64,000 nucleotides of DNA from Ceratothoa steindachneri (GCA_963969495.1 OZ018324.1:46665019-46729018); one strand, 5' to 3'. Positions 44,650-61,565 are shown, counted from the stretch's first letter. Numbers and translations are program-made. Notes: a model not told the origin generated them from the sequence alone.

Positions 44650-45941
44650 TAGGGTCTTTCAATAAGGTCGCTTGATTTTTAAATGTAAATAAAACAAGTT
44701 GGGTGTGATATAGGCACTCAATTTATTTTAAATTTGAAAGTAAATTTCATGGCATTAAGTGTCATATATGAGGTTGTTTAAATGTCCGCCGCGGCTTTGC
44801 TTGGTGGAACCTATTCGGGAGGCCCAATTTTCAATGACTTTGTCGCATAAATCTGGCTGAATTTGCTGGCTGGTGTTCGTTATGTTAACTTCGAGGACAT
44901 CAACTGTTTGCGGATTATTCGCATAGACCAGGGATTTAAGGTAACGCCAAAAAAGTAATCTAATGTCGTTAAATCGCATGATCTCGGTGGCTAGTTGACG
45001 TCGCCGCCGCGCGAGATAACCCTGGCCTGAAATTGGTGATGCAAAATGTCTATCGTGGCGTGCGCAGTGTAGCACGTAGCGCCGTCCTGTTGGAAACACA
45101 TTTCGTCAGTATCTATAGAATCCAGTTGAGGCCACAAGAAGTTGCTTATCATCGATCTGTAGGTCTCGCCGTTGACGGTTATGGCAATCCCATCTTCGTT
45201 CTCAAAAAAATACGGACCGATGATTCCGTTAGACGCAGATCCGCACCAAACAGTGACTTTGTTGGGATGCAATTCGTGCTGGTGTATCTCATGTGGATTG
45301 TTTTCGTCCCAAATCCGACAATTTTGCTTGTTAACAAATCCATTCATCCAAAAATGGGCCTCGTCGCTGAAGATGATTTTTTGGGGGAAATTTGGGGCAA
45401 CTTCCAACTGATCTAGAGACCAATCAACGAACACACAGCACTGTCTATGGTCGTTTACCTTAAGTTCCTGGGTAAATTGGATTTTGTACGAGTTCAGACC
45501 CAAGTTCCTAGGCATAATTCGCCAAACTGAAGTCGCAGAAAGGCCAAGGGCTTGTGAACGACGAGAAATTGACTTCCTCGGATTTTCCCGTACACTCTCA
45601 TTTACAGCAGCGATATTTTCAGCAAACCTTGCGTTTCGGCGACGTACAGGTGTTGGTTGATTGTTGATCGACCCTTTTGCCACAAATTTGGCCACCAAGT
45701 GCACTTAAAAGGACGATTGTGGCGAGAATAGAAAGCACGTAATGCGCGGAACGTTTGTCGAACGGAGCACTGAATTTGATAATAACATTTGATGATTTGC
45801 ACACGCTGTTTAACGCTATAGCCTTCCAGTGTGACTTACCAAGTATTACTGAACAGTTTAAAGTAAGGTTGCCAGATGTCGCTTTAACAACATGGCCACT
45901 ATCCTCTGACAAAGTTTGAGCGTCCTTGTTGAAAGACCCTT
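44650..45941 (-). mobile_element. Mariner element of DD41D type, full length
   Basis: Inverted ends: AGGGTCTTTCAATAAGGTCGC at the left (from 44651) and, on the other strand, AGGGTCTTTCAACAAGGACGC at the right, 19 of 21 matching. TA flanks at 44648-44649 and 45942-45943. Length about 1.29 kb, normal for a full mariner-type element. The transposase is on the minus strand and carries two frameshifts and a stop. Confidence 0.9.
44755..45840 (-). pseudogene. DD41D mariner transposase, broken
   Basis: N-terminal helix-turn-helix: SVKQRVQIIKCYYQIQCSV and VRQTFRALRAFYSRHNRP, then a frameshift near 45700. The second frame holds FVAKGSINNQPTPVRRRN, NPRKSISRRSQALGLSATSV (second HTH), FSDEAHFWMNGFVNKQN (first catalytic Asp) and CFQQDGATCYTAHA (second Asp). 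A TAG replaces a residue near 44995, followed by SCDLTTLDYF, where the last Asp is the third catalytic residue, and a second shift in a T run. Counting through the stop, 41 residues separate the second and third Asp. That spacing matches the DD41D (rosa/Visitor-like) group, not DD34D. The third motif reads LTTLD where LTPLD is usual. Confidence 0.85.
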
Positions 45942-47692
<1,751 letters not shown>

Positions 47693-47704
47693 CCCTCCAT
47701 TCCG
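47693..47704 (-). promoter_or_regulatory. Polypurine tract of gypsy copy 2
   Basis: On the minus strand GGAATGGAGGGG precedes the 3' LTR, differing by one base from copy 1. Confidence 0.85.
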
Positions 47705-48110
47705 GGGGAAGTTGTCACTTCGAAAAAAAAGAGAGAAGAGACAACGATAGAGCTCCGTTGTGGCGAACTCGTTTTCCTGTACCGACCGTACCTTCATGCA
47801 CCTAACTAGTATTACCTCAATACATATGATTATTTTGATCTTTTGATTATAGGGGAAACTAACATTTAATACAAACTTAATCAATAAAAGGGGCATGGAG
47901 CAATGAAATGATATAAAATTGGTACATATAGAACAAAATAATTTATACGTAATTTAATGGGTACAAATATATATACATACAAAAAAAAATAGACATTGAG
48001 CGTTACAAAATTTACACATATACATTAACTAGTTCTATTACAAGAGAATCTAATTTAAGTCGTACAAGACAGTATATACATACATGGAGATCCTAATCCT
48101 ACGAATACAA
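47705..48110 (-). other. Gypsy copy 2 3' untranslated region
   Basis: About 0.4 kb of AT-rich non-coding sequence, homologous to 20611-21020 in copy 1. No integrase remnant visible. Confidence 0.8.
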
Positions 48111-50229
48111 TTAATCTATGCTATTTGGTAACGCATGCCTACTGAGTGCGTCAGCGACCTGGTTATCGGAACCTTTTATATAATTTATTTTAAATTGATA
48201 CTGTTGTAAGAGTAAACTCCAGCGCACAATTCGGCTGTTGGAGTGTCGTACATTCCGAATATAGGCTAACGGGCGTTGGTCGGTTCCTATCTAAAATTCT
48301 TTTCCTATCAAGTACAATTTGAATTTGTCTATAACCCAGATAATTGATAGAGCTTCCCTTCTCTATAGTGGCATATCTCTTTTCGCGTGGTAATAATTGG
48401 CGACTAGCATATGCAACTGGATGACTCGTTCAGGCATCCTCATATTAAAGGAGTATACCTCCAATGCCCTCGTTGCTCGCGTCGGTCTTAATCCCAAAGG
48501 ATTTTTCCGGGTTGGGCAACTTTAAAATGGGGGCAGAAATGAGCTTACTCTTGAGCTGATTAAAATGGGAAACAGCGACATCATTCCAAAGTAGACGATC
48601 TGAGGAATTCTTTTTTAAAAGGGAGCTGAGGGGCGCCGAAATTGGAGCGAAATTCGGGACAAATAGCCGATAGTAAGAAGCTGATCCTAGGAACGATCTT
48701 AATTGCTTCTTTGTAATCGGAAGGGGAATGTCGGCGATTGCCTTAATCTTGTCCTCTTGGGGACCTAACTGGCTTTGTCCTATCTTGAAACTAAAGTATT
48801 TTATGGTTTCGTGGGCAAAATGGCATTTGCTGGAGCCAATTCGAGGCCATTTTTGCGCAGTTGCTCGAAGAGAGCTAATAGGGTGGTTAAATGGTGACTC
48901 CATTCGCGAGTAGCAACGTAGACATTATCTAAGTTAAAGGATACATTCGGAAGTCCATCTAACAACCTTCTCGTGAGACGATCATAGTTGCTACAAGCCA
49001 AAAGGAAGGCGCTTAAATTGCATAAGGCCTTTGCCCGTTGCAAAGGCGGTATATGCTTTCACCTCGGGCCGGAGGGGGATTCGATAATACGTCTTGCACA
49101 AATCGAGTTCTGAGATGAACTTGGCGTTTTCAAAAAGGTGGAGGTTTTGGTCTACCAACGGGATGGGTTCAGCGTCGAACACAGTTACCGAATTTAACTT
49201 TCGGAAGTCGATGCACATCCGATAAGAGCCATCAGGTTTCTTGAGCATGACGATTGGGAAACAATAACTAGAGGTGGAAGGTTCTATTATGTCTAAACTA
49301 ATTAAATTATCAATTTCGGCGTTGAAAGCTTGACGTAAATGAATCGGCATGGGATAGGGTTTTTAACGGACGGGTTCTAAGGTTGTTAATTTAGTATCAT
49401 GCTCGAAATTAGTAGCGCATCCAGGCTTCTCTGAAATAACGTCGTCGAACTGACATAAAAGTTCTTGTAGCTGCCCTTTTTGATGTGGTGTCAGCTGCGC
49501 GTCAATATCCAGGTCAGAGGGTTCAAAAGGCTCGCCTGGTAGGCAAGGAAGAGGGTAATCGGCATCAGGTTGGATGCACACTGTCTGTATTACATTAAAG
49601 GACTCCGCGGGGTAATCCTCTTCTAGCGCCGATGTTTCGTCAATTGCTAAGAACGTATCTCCATGGGCGCGTTAGGGGTACTTTTTTTCTTTCAGTCCAC
49701 GGACAGTCTCCGTGTCCTGGTTTTGAGCCTTATCACCTGAGGGTGTTAGTAATTCACACTCCTTTTGTGCCGTCCTAAAGTCCTGGTTAAGGATCTCCAA
49801 GAATTCGGACGGTATCGGGTTTCTTAGGGGGGTGGGCTCCTGAGCTTCTTTCTTAGCTCGGCCTCGTGGAAGGGCAGCCTGAGACACAGGGTCGGAACTT
49901 ACTTGGGGGCTCTGTCCTATAAGTACGGAACAGAACTGTATGGGTGCTGAAATGACTTCAGCCCAGCCATTATAATATTGACACTGCAGGTAACATCTAA
50001 CGACGGGGAATTGGTTCGCCCACCCAAGGTAGTCATTTACCACCGCAAATTTTTCGTGGTCAGGGTCCACTGGGGGGAGGAGCTCGTCGGACACGATGAA
50101 ACAAGTACACCCTGTGTCCCTGGCGAGAGTCGATACTCGGCAGCCTTTCACGCTGCCCTCCTCAAATTTTAAAGTTCCCGATGAACTTTTATCAAAAATA
50201 AAATTTACTTGGTGGCCTGACGGAGGGGG
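48111..50229 (-). pseudogene. Gypsy pol: protease, RT, RNase H (copy 2)
   Basis: Protease motif LARDTGCTCF near 50120. The RT is complete in extent: PSTSSYCFPIVMLKKPDGSY, MCIDFRKLNSVTV, FISELDLCKTYYRIPL (palm block with first catalytic Asp), FATGKGLMQFKRLPFGL, then VSFNLDNVYVATREWSHHL at about 48890-48945. There the catalytic Y-x-D-D reads N-L-D-N, which should abolish polymerisation. RNase H follows with TDASNEGIGG. The last frame ends NQVADALSR plus a few residues and a stop at 48111-48113, the same place as in copy 1. Stops near 49362 and frameshifts near 49000, 48450 and 48370 break the frame. No integrase lies between protease and RT or after RNase H. Confidence 0.87.
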
Positions 50230-51326
50230 AGAAGTCGCTGCTTGGGTCTGCACCACCGGGGAAGCCGGGGTGGCATTATTCTGGTGAACTTGGTGGGCTG
50301 GTCCGCTTTTAAGCCTAGAATTTTGGGGGCACTTCCAGCTCATGTTGTTTTCTACACCAAAGGGGAAGCATGTGATTGGTCGCTTTGGGAAGAGTGATGG
50401 AGGAGAAATCTTAACGGGAGGTTTGTGTCCCGTTCTTGGTTTTATGGAAAAAAGTTTTGGGGTTTTACGGGGCCCGGAAACTTCGTCAGTTTTCCTGGGA
50501 TGGGGCGCGAATCCTTCCTTTTTTCCACGTTTAGGGGTTGGTGAGAAGTTCGATTCTCCTTTGGGTATAAACTATGGCTTGCGGCATAGACATCCACTTC
50601 TTCGGTACACTCTTTAAAGGTCTGGCACCAACGATCCTTGACGAACACGCGGATCTCCGTCGGGAGAGACGCCAAAAATTGATCCCGCAACACGAAGTCT
50701 GTTAAGGACTCGTAGTTAGGATCAACCTTTGAGGATTCTAACCAGAATTTAAAATTCCTCTGAAGAATGTATCCGAATTGACGGAACGTCTGTCCGTGTT
50801 TAATACGACCTCCTCGAAATTCTTGGCGGTAGAAATCGGAAGTCATATTATGAGTGGCCAATAACTCAGCTTTCAAGGTGCTGTAGTTAATTGTACATTC
50901 ATATGGAAAAGATATGAAAATTTCGCGCAATTTACAATTTAACAAGGGAAGTAATCTGACTACACATTCACCCTCCAGATCCATGTTATTGATTTCGAGG
51001 ATCTTTTCGAAGTGGGCTAAAAATGCTACGAAATCCTCTCCATCCCTAAAATTGGGGAGTTTAATTGGAAGATTGGGCGGGGCTTCTGAACGGGAACTGG
51101 CTGATTGTATTTCGGCTTCAACACGAGCTATTTCAATCTGATGGTGAAGCTCAGCTTGTCTTTTTCGTTACTCTCTTTCTTCTCGTTGGATTTCTTTTTC
51201 TCTTTCTTCTTCTTCTCTTTTTCTTTCTCTTTCTGTTCTTTGCTCCTCTTGAACGTACTCAATTAATTCTTTTGCGGAAAGTCCCAAGGATTCTTCTTGC
51301 GCTTTGAAGATTTCGAACTGAGTCAT
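50230..51326 (-). pseudogene. Gypsy gag (copy 2)
   Basis: The ATG at 51324-51326 (minus) begins MTQFEIFKAQEESLGLSAK, then a Glu/Arg-rich coiled region (51170-51250) much shorter than in copy 1, then a stop at 51168. The capsid-like part (50442-51060) has FRDGEDFVAFLAHFEKIL and LRDQFLASLPTEIRVFVKD, with Arg at the codon that is TGA in copy 1. A frameshift near 50440 precedes the zinc knuckle, which reads CFPFGVENNMSWKC: second Cys to Phe and His to Asn, so metal binding is lost. The frame then continues directly into protease, which supports a single Gag-Pol in the parent. Confidence 0.83.
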
Positions 51327-51680
51327 CTTTGCACTTGGGGGCACAATAGTCAACCAACTAAAATTCCTTGCAATAAGAATTATGCCTTCTAGAGAGTTAG
51401 CCTACCTAAATATGGGCACTAACCTATTCGTAATTGGTTTCTCGATTTAAATAACCAATGACTAAAATCACACAAAAAAAACACAAACAAATTATTATAA
51501 CAGTTGCTTGAGCTACTACAGCTTCTTAAGTTTCAAAAAAAGGGGATAGCAATCGTTAAAACAAAAGGGAACTATTATACTCTATTCTTATAACGAATAA
51601 CACTATGCTTTACTCGACTGAGACCAGTGTTTGCAAAGATATAGCGTTAAACCTTACACACTTGATACCAAATTTAAATA

Positions 51681-51723
<43 letters not shown>
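51327..51723 (-). other. Gypsy copy 2 leader with (AT)n run
   Basis: Homologous to 17458-17825. The (AT)n run next to the LTR (51683-51720) is longer than in copy 1. The adjacent sequence, read on the minus strand, is ACTATTTAAATTTGGTATC; TTTGGTATC might contain the start of a primer-binding site, but I cannot assign a tRNA. Confidence 0.6.
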
Positions 51724-54001
<2,278 letters not shown>

Positions 54002-55605
54002 ATTGAGTCGTTTGTGTGATTATTGTATGAGGTTAAGAGATTTGGGGCATGTTTTGAAAAGGAATGTTTGTACCTATGAAGACTGTAGCTCCTAAAGTAG
54101 GAACTACAGTAACAGAAGTGACTGTTGCAAGTGATGGTGAATGGTGAGTGAATACTTATAGTATTATTAAGTTAGAACAGTTTAGGTGTTTGAGAAACGG
54201 GACGGGGAACCTCTTTGGTTGAATAATAGATTTGATGTCCTGAGAGAACAAAAGGCTGAAAGTGATTCTTCTGATTTAGATGGGGCAGGAAAGATACTAG
54301 ATGGGTCTGCAATGCTAGGGTTAAGAGAAATGGAAATAAGAGGTTGACTGAGCTAGTTGCTTTGGGTGATACTCAGGTTAGATATTAAGATAGGAATGTG
54401 GTTACTTTCAAGTGGAATGGACTGAGTCTTTGCTTCCCGGATGATGCTATAGATGATGCTAAATCTGGTACATTGCCATCTAGAATTCAGAAGGGAAATG
54501 CTTATGTGATGTGGAATACTTTTAATCATGTATTGAATTTCGTCCAAGAGCAATGTATCCAAATGATGGTCATTAACAATAAAGGTAGAAAACCATTTTG
54601 GCGGAATCTAACGATAGCTAGAAAGATTTCTCGAAATAAAATGGCATACCAGAAACTACATGTAGAAAATACTATCGAAAACTTTAATCATTAAAGCGTG
54701 ACTAGGAATGAGTTTAATAGGATTGTACAGAAAAGAAAAAGCGACAATGATCCAAGAAAGATTTTTAGTTATTATTAAATAAATAAAAAATCTAGCAAAG
54801 ATACAATATAACCTTTTAAATATAGTTCAAGTACTAAGTAACCATCTCACTCTCGCATTTGCATACACAAGTGAACTTAGAAAATTTAATATATGATACT
54901 GCAAGATAACTACCCTTAATAGAGACTGAAAATATTGCAGTAGATCTCGAAAAGATATATATTAGTTTACTCGAGTTTGGAAAATAACCGATGACAGGAA
55001 AAGAGCAAATGTAATGTCTATTTTTAAGAAGGGAAGTAAAGAGGATCTATAACTTTATACCAGTAATGCTTACTCATATTATATGTAAGAATCTAATGAA
55101 CATAGTTTAAATATGAACTTTAGAATGGTTAGAATGTGGAGGGTTAATTATTGATGTTCGGTATTACTTTGGAAGAGGTAGATCATGTCTAACAAATTAA
55201 AAAAAAATTCTAGAGTTTAAAACAAAAGAATTAGATAAGGATGAGAATGTAAATATAATTTACTTCAATTTTAGCCGAGCTTCTGACAGGGATCCACATA
55301 GAAGACTAGTTTACAAATTAAAAAAGACTTGGGATATCTAGAAGCGACTAAATCACAATGAAGGACATTATTAGTAGAGATCGGTTCTGGGCCCATTACT
55401 ATTTGTAATATGCATTAATAATATTCCAGGTGCAGTTAATAGTAATGTGTTTATTTTCTTTGATGAGAAAAAATTAGCATCCATGGTAGGAGAAGTTTAG
55501 AGAAACTTTAAATGTAGAATGATTTGAATAAATTAGTATCATGGAGACACAAATGGCAGATTATATTAACCTTCAAAAATGAAAAGTTATAAATAGAGAA
55601 TCTAT

Positions 55606-56518
55606 CTGTATTGCCACTGTGCAAGGTGGAATAGGTTTGACAATGAGGCCTCACATATGAGCATCATGTTAATCCTATTAGAGCTTGTAACAGGCACGCT
55701 CACAATTATTCACATGCAAATAATCTAAAATAAGTATAGTAGTTTTCATACATGATAATAACTTTTTATGGAAATAATATGTACCATCTCTGAAAAATGA
55801 TAAAGTATAGCTTTTGCAACAAAATACCTATAACAAGAGCCCTTGTAAATAATATACATGTTTCTTACAAAGGCCAAGGCTAGAAGAATGAATTTGAGAC
55901 GTTCACACTTTAGCAAACCTCTGCACATGTACTAACACATACACAGTAAAACGAAGTAAACGATTTCCACATTCACGCTAAAATGCAGCTGTTCAAACAC
56001 GCCTGGTAGCAGGTGTAGAGCAGAAAACACGATAGTATCAGCCATTATTTGTTAGCGAGAAACCTCGAAACACAAAGACGCATCTTTAGAAATACGAGAA
56101 AAATGAATTTCTATCTCCATGGATGCACAGATTAAAACGTAGTGGAAGATGCTCCGCCCAAACAAAATCATTAGCTAATAGTGAGCCAGCCCACGGCGTG
56201 CGGTACAGTATATACATTTGGGTAGATCGTGTGGAAAGAGTCTTACAATAATTCAGCCAGTCAGAAGAATAGCCAGCTTAAACATTAACTAGGCCTGAAG
56301 AAGAAGGAATTGTCACCGGGTATAGGGTGCTCCTCTCTCAAGGAGGTAGACACATCCATGACCGGTGACTCCTCGAAGGATGAAGAAGAAGAAGAAGGCT
56401 GGTGAATTCCCCATCCCCCCCAAATAAAGAGTCCGCCTTAGTCATCTTAGCCCGTCACCTATAACTTGGTAACCAGTTTATAGGTTATACCTAATACTAC
56501 CAACCTAAACTCCTATAT
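55606..56518. other. Unidentified 0.9-kb insertion in the decayed LINE
   Basis: Absent from the homologous place in the 35-kb LINE. ATCTAT occurs on both sides (55600-55605 and 56519-56524) and may be a target duplication. No inverted ends, no coding frame of note. The right third holds two strong inverted repeats: GTCACCGG (56312-56319)/CCGGTGAC (56362-56369) around an inner CTCCT/AGGAG hairpin, and a near-palindrome at 56457-56485 with arms ACCTATAA/TTATAGGT. Confidence 0.6.
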
Positions 56519-57345
56519 ATCTATGAAATGGATGGAAATCGGCTGAACTTAGTATAGTATGAAAAGGACCAAGGAGTAGTTATAGATAGATAGGTCACTG
56601 GTATTTTCTAAGTTGTATATTGAGGCCAAAAATAGAGCAAATAGTGTGTTGGGCCTCATTAAGAGAAATGTTAGTTAAAAGCATATGGAGTTTAATCTAA
56701 AATTTATAACTTGCATGTTGGGCCAAATCTTGACTTTTGTATGCAGGCATTGTTCTCACATTTTATATATAATAGCTATCTGATACAGTCAGTGCAAATG
56801 AAGGCAACAAAGATGATATGTTTACTGAACCTCCTTGAATATGTAGAAAGGCTGAGGGTATTGGATATGTTCTCATTAAAATGAAGGTGCGTGAGAGAGG
56901 ATGATTGAGCGTTATACTTTTTTATGGGATATGCAAGTTGGATATTAACAAGTTCTTGGAGCAGAAAATATTTGTTCACCAATCTAATAGTAGACTTCTG
57001 CTACAAATCAACTGAGGAAGTTGTGAGTATTTCAAGTATTGATGTGTTCAAGGGCAGGTTAGATAAATGGTTAAGCACAGAAGATTAGAGAGGCCTTAAA
57101 GAGTATGTTAGGCCAAATCTACATATTTTAATATTGATTTATATTTTGTTGCTGCATGCTTTATTTTTTGACAAGCCTTGATTGGTGATGCATTAGAAGC
57201 AGTATTCTTGATGTCATCCTATGGATGCAGTATTTAGAGATGTTGGGTGATTCATGCACGTATCTTTGATTGACGCGGAAGATGTCTAATAGGCCTTTGT
57301 ATCTTTGGCAGCCGTCGTTATGTTATTAAACTATGTTATGCTATC

Positions 57346-58900
57346 ACCTGAGAACTTCTGGTAGTTATCCATCTCCCAGTAATCTCAAATAGTTGTATAA
57401 ATTTTGCCAATAAACAGAAGATATGTATTTTTAGCAATGTGATTAGTGAGTTAACGTAACATTTATTTACAGCTGAGTGAGTGTGGACAATTGTTTTAAT
57501 AAATTAAATGTATTCGGAAAGAGAAATTTAGTAACCGGCATAAAAAATGGTTCGTGCGTTTTAGTCTATTTCCTTACAACGTAATTTTTTATACGAAAGA
57601 GTTTACATGTCAATTAAATGTTTTTACACCAGATTGATTTTATGTGAAAAGTCACAAAATTTCAGCTTATACCCTCACTTTTGACGTTAAATACTCAATT
57701 TATTAAAACAGCCATACATGTTAGACAATAATAAGGCATTTTTATTGTTGCAGTTCATACGAGCTTTTGTGCCTATTTATAATTGAAAAAATAGGCACAA
57801 AAAATAGTAGGTGTATCAATTTTAACTTTTTAAATAAAGAGGTCCTTTAGGAATTATTTTCAATTCAAACCACAACCTAGCTACAACATAGAACTTAGAT
57901 TTTTCTTACGTTTCTCGTTCTGATTCATTCATTCATTCAAATGCAATACTTACCTCCGTCGCCCAATTATCGTTTCACCATGTTTTCCACCCACATAACT
58001 TCACGGCCCCCTTACCATATTCGCGATAAAGGTATCAGATATGAATTGTTTTCTTATTTAATAATGCAATACTGCTTTAGGAAAATTTACGAATTACTTG
58101 AAATTTTACTTTCTAGTTCCAAATAGTAAATCAATTCATGAATTTGTGTAAAATGTCCCAGAAACAATAATTTAAGAGCGAACTCTACCTACATAAACGC
58201 AACGTGATTGTTCAGTGCTTTACACACCTAACCTAAACTACTTAACCCAGCATAAACTATACCAAACTAGCGTAACAGACTCTAACTTACAAAACTCAAC
58301 TTGACGTACGAAATTACAGTCATGAAAATAAACAAAATAATAGATATAAAAAGTAACTATTTATTTGCGAAAAAATAGGAAAAGGAAAAAAGGTTATAAC
58401 GAGTGGAGGAACATTTAACTATTTCCATAAAAATTGTAGGGAAATTGTGAGCAGAAACTCTAATAATATACATTTTAATATACATGCAATGAAGTTCTAA
58501 AAGTCATAGCATATCAGGATGGACTGTTAATGGAGGGTATGCCACCTTACGGAGCTCTCAGGAAAATTGCGAGACCTGTATCGCTTGTGATCCGACCTCT
58601 CTTGACTCGGTGTAAAGACCAGTTAGGCTGCTCGTGGAAAGGCAAGTTGAATTAATTTTGGTTTCTAAATAAATGAAAGAAAGTCTCAACATGAAAGAAT
58701 TATAAACTTTTCCCCCTTTTATGATCTTAAAAAACGTTAAAGGATATAATTATAGAGACGATGGAGTAAATACATGATCTCATAAAATCAAAAACATGAC
58801 TGGCGGTAAAATTAAAACGACTTCATGAGCACCTGTTCAAATGGTCATGACACATTCTTAGAAGGAATTGGTGACGATGGACCAAAGAAATCCTATATTG

Positions 58901-58937
<37 letters not shown>

Positions 58938-59779
58938 ATGAAACCTAGAATTGATCATTGCATAGGATAAAAGATAGAATTTGACTAATGGCTTACTGGA
59001 AGATTGTATTTTAAATCCCTATGAGAAGATCAGGGTTTTTTTTAAATTTCCTTTGTATCCTGTGTTTAGCAACGGACAGACAGAACAAAGAGAAGTGTAT
59101 TTTGCTTGATTTGTATATTTATATTCTCTTGTGTCAAATATTTAACTGTTCCCAACTGTTTCATTTTATATATCTATTCTATATACTTAATTTGCTTTTA
59201 TCCTTATATATGTAATTGGGCTACGCCAATTATCCTTTTTCACAAGTGTAATTTTATTTACATATCCACTCCTGATTTATTTACTTTCAGCTTTTATTTA
59301 GCTGGTAAATTTCCAGGTGTAAAAAGGAGCCTAATAAACGCTCTTATTATTTTGATAATCTGATCCTCTAAATTTAATCGGTTTTCGATGTTCACTCGTA
59401 TACTTGTTTCTTTTTTTAATTTGAATAGGGATCCTAGAAAGTTAGGTTCACTTAAAAAAAATAACCATTTATATTTTCCCTTAATTAGGTCTTTTTATAT
59501 TACAGATAATTTATTTACTGAACTAAAATCTATTTAAATTTTATCTTTTTGAGATTAAATACTTTTCCTTTTTAAATGATACTCATAAAGCTTTTGTGTG
59601 GGTTCGGTTTATAAATCTTACGTTCTTTGTTTGAGGCAACAGAAGCAAAATATTTGCTCATTTACAACTAACAACTAACATGATTTTTCTATCACTAACA
59701 GAGACATGACTAACTTTTTATTTGCTATTTGTAACAACAAGGAAAGAAGGTACCCTAGGAGACATTACGGTCCATTCAA
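57346..59779. other. No gene recognised
   Basis: AT-rich with an (AT)n run at 58902-58934. Frames up to 85 codons (59106-59363, plus) have no motif. A donor-like sequence on the minus strand near 57950 has no good exon behind it. Confidence 0.45.
58902..58934. repeat. (AT)n microsatellite
   Basis: About 33 bp of AT. Confidence 0.95.
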
Positions 59780-61565
59780 AGAGGGTACCTTTGGACTAGC
59801 AATTGAGCGGGCCCAAGGCTTCTCAATTGTTTTGCGTCCCTAAACGGCCACTTTTCAAGACTTTGTCTAGCCTTGACTTGAACTGGTCAACAGATTCACT
59901 GTTGACAACTTCCACTGGAAGTGCGTTCCACATACCGCAGATACTGTAAGTGAAAAATTTTCCACACAGATTGCGGTTGTAACGCTTCAGTTCAAGTTTG
60001 AAGCCGTGATTTCGCGTTCTGTTCTCACTCAGTGTGAACATATCCCGGTAGTCAACATTGTCGAACCCTCGAAGTATTTTGAAAACTTCGATGAGCTGAC
60101 CACGCAGTCTACGGGTTTCCAGCGAGAACAGATCTAATTTCCTTAGTCTATCCTCATAACTTTTATGTCGGATAGAGGGAATCAGCTTGGTTGCCCTGGC
60201 TTGTACGCGTTCTAATCTCGCGATGTCCTTTCGCAATGAAGGACTCCAAAATTTTACGGCATACTCTAGGTGCGGTCGGACAAGTGAGTTGTACAGGCAC
60301 AGTACATTCTCCTGGTTCCGATAACCAAACTGGCGCTTAATATAGCCTAGCATCCTTTGGGCCTTTTTCTCCGCCTCCATGCACTGTTTCGAGAACTTGA
60401 GGTCACTAGTGATTGTTACATCCAAGTCCCTCTCAGTGTCACTCGATTCAAGAGCAGTACCCTTAAGGATATACTGAGATTGGGGGTTTCTGTGGCCGAT
60501 ATGCATCACTTTGCATTTCCCCACGTTAAAAGGCATTTGCCACGTGTCCGACCACTCCCCAATCTTCCCAAGATCTTCTTGCAGGCGGGCAGTATTTCCA
60601 TCCTTTGCAACGTTCATACCAAGCTTGGTATCGTCGGCAAATTTGGAAATCTTGGCAACCATGTCACCGTCCATGTCGTTGACGTAGATGATGAATATTA
60701 GTGGTCCCAGGACAGAATCTTGAGGCACTCCGCTAATAACGGGCACCCACTCAGAAGACTGTCCATTTACCACCACCCGTTGCCGTATGCCACTTAGCCA
60801 GTTCTCGATCCAGCCGGCTACCTTTCCGTCTATGCCTAGCGCTCGCACTTTTCGGAGAAGGCGGCGGTGTGGTACCTTATCAAAGGCTTTCTGAAAGTCT
60901 AGGTAGACCACATCCACGGCCTTGTCCCGATCGTGCTCACTGAAAACGAAGTGGAAGAATCCCACAAGGTTCGTCAGGCATGACCGTTGCCTTCGGAAGC
61001 CGTGCTGGGAACTCCTCAGTAGCAGGTTTGACTCTAAATACGACGTCACTTTGTCCACCATGATGCTTTTCATGAGTTTACCGACTATCGAAGTCAGACT
61101 GATAGGTCGGTAGTTCGACGTTGGTTACGGTCTCCTTTCTTGAAGATAGGAGTCACCTCCGCCTCACGCCAGTCTCTAGGAACGCATTTGGTCCGGATTG
61201 ACATGTTAAAGATAGCGCACAGATGTCGTGATACTTCATCGCACACTTCCTTCAACACTTTAGGTAGAAACCCGTCCGGTCCAGGGGACTTATTCGTCTT
61301 TAGGTCAGCGATCTTTTTCTTTATTTCTCCTTCGGTGAAGTCCATTGCCTCCAGCTTTTCCCCCGAGTAGGAATCCGTGGGCTGGGGAATGGGACCACAC
61401 TATTCAGTAAACACTAAAGAGAAGTAGTCATTGAGGAGGTTAGCATTTTCTGCATCTGAATGCTTTAATGTCCCCTCCTCATTCCTCAAAGGGCCAATCG
61501 TTCGACGGATTGGTTTACGGCTGTTCACATGCTTCTTTCCGTGTAGCAACCAATCTCGAATCCGC
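59780..61565 (-). mobile_element. CR1-like LINE, 5'-truncated, third subfamily
   Basis: Minus-strand copy beginning within the region between endonuclease and RT (DWLLHGKKHVNSRKPIRR near 61500-61565) and running to the 3' end. It is more GC-rich than its flanks and has few breaks, so it is the least decayed CR1-like copy in the window. The 3' region after the stop (59780-59822) is short and does not share the hairpin of the other two subfamilies. Confidence 0.8.
59823..61345 (-). pseudogene. CR1-like reverse transcriptase, one frameshift
   Basis: Upstream frame (61345-61125): MDFTEGEIKKKIADLK, NKSPGPDGFLPKVLKEV, PIFKKGDRN, then a one-base frameshift near 61125. The second frame runs open for over 416 codons to a stop at 59823: NYRPISLTSIVGKLMKSIM, SQHGFRRQRSCLTNL, VVYLDFQKAFDKVPHRRLL (first catalytic Asp), GVPQDSVLGPLIFIIYVND, FADDTKLG (catalytic pair intact) and RPHLEYAVKFWSPSLRKD in the thumb/C-terminal part. 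The VPQG motif reads VPQD, a change in a very conserved Gly. A TAG lies just upstream at about 61400. No endonuclease. Its length and intactness suggest recent insertion. Confidence 0.87.

Noticed and set aside
57940..58040. Possible minus-strand exon ending at a GTAAGT donor near 57950
   Set aside because: The frame behind the donor has stops within about 50 bp and no acceptor in place.
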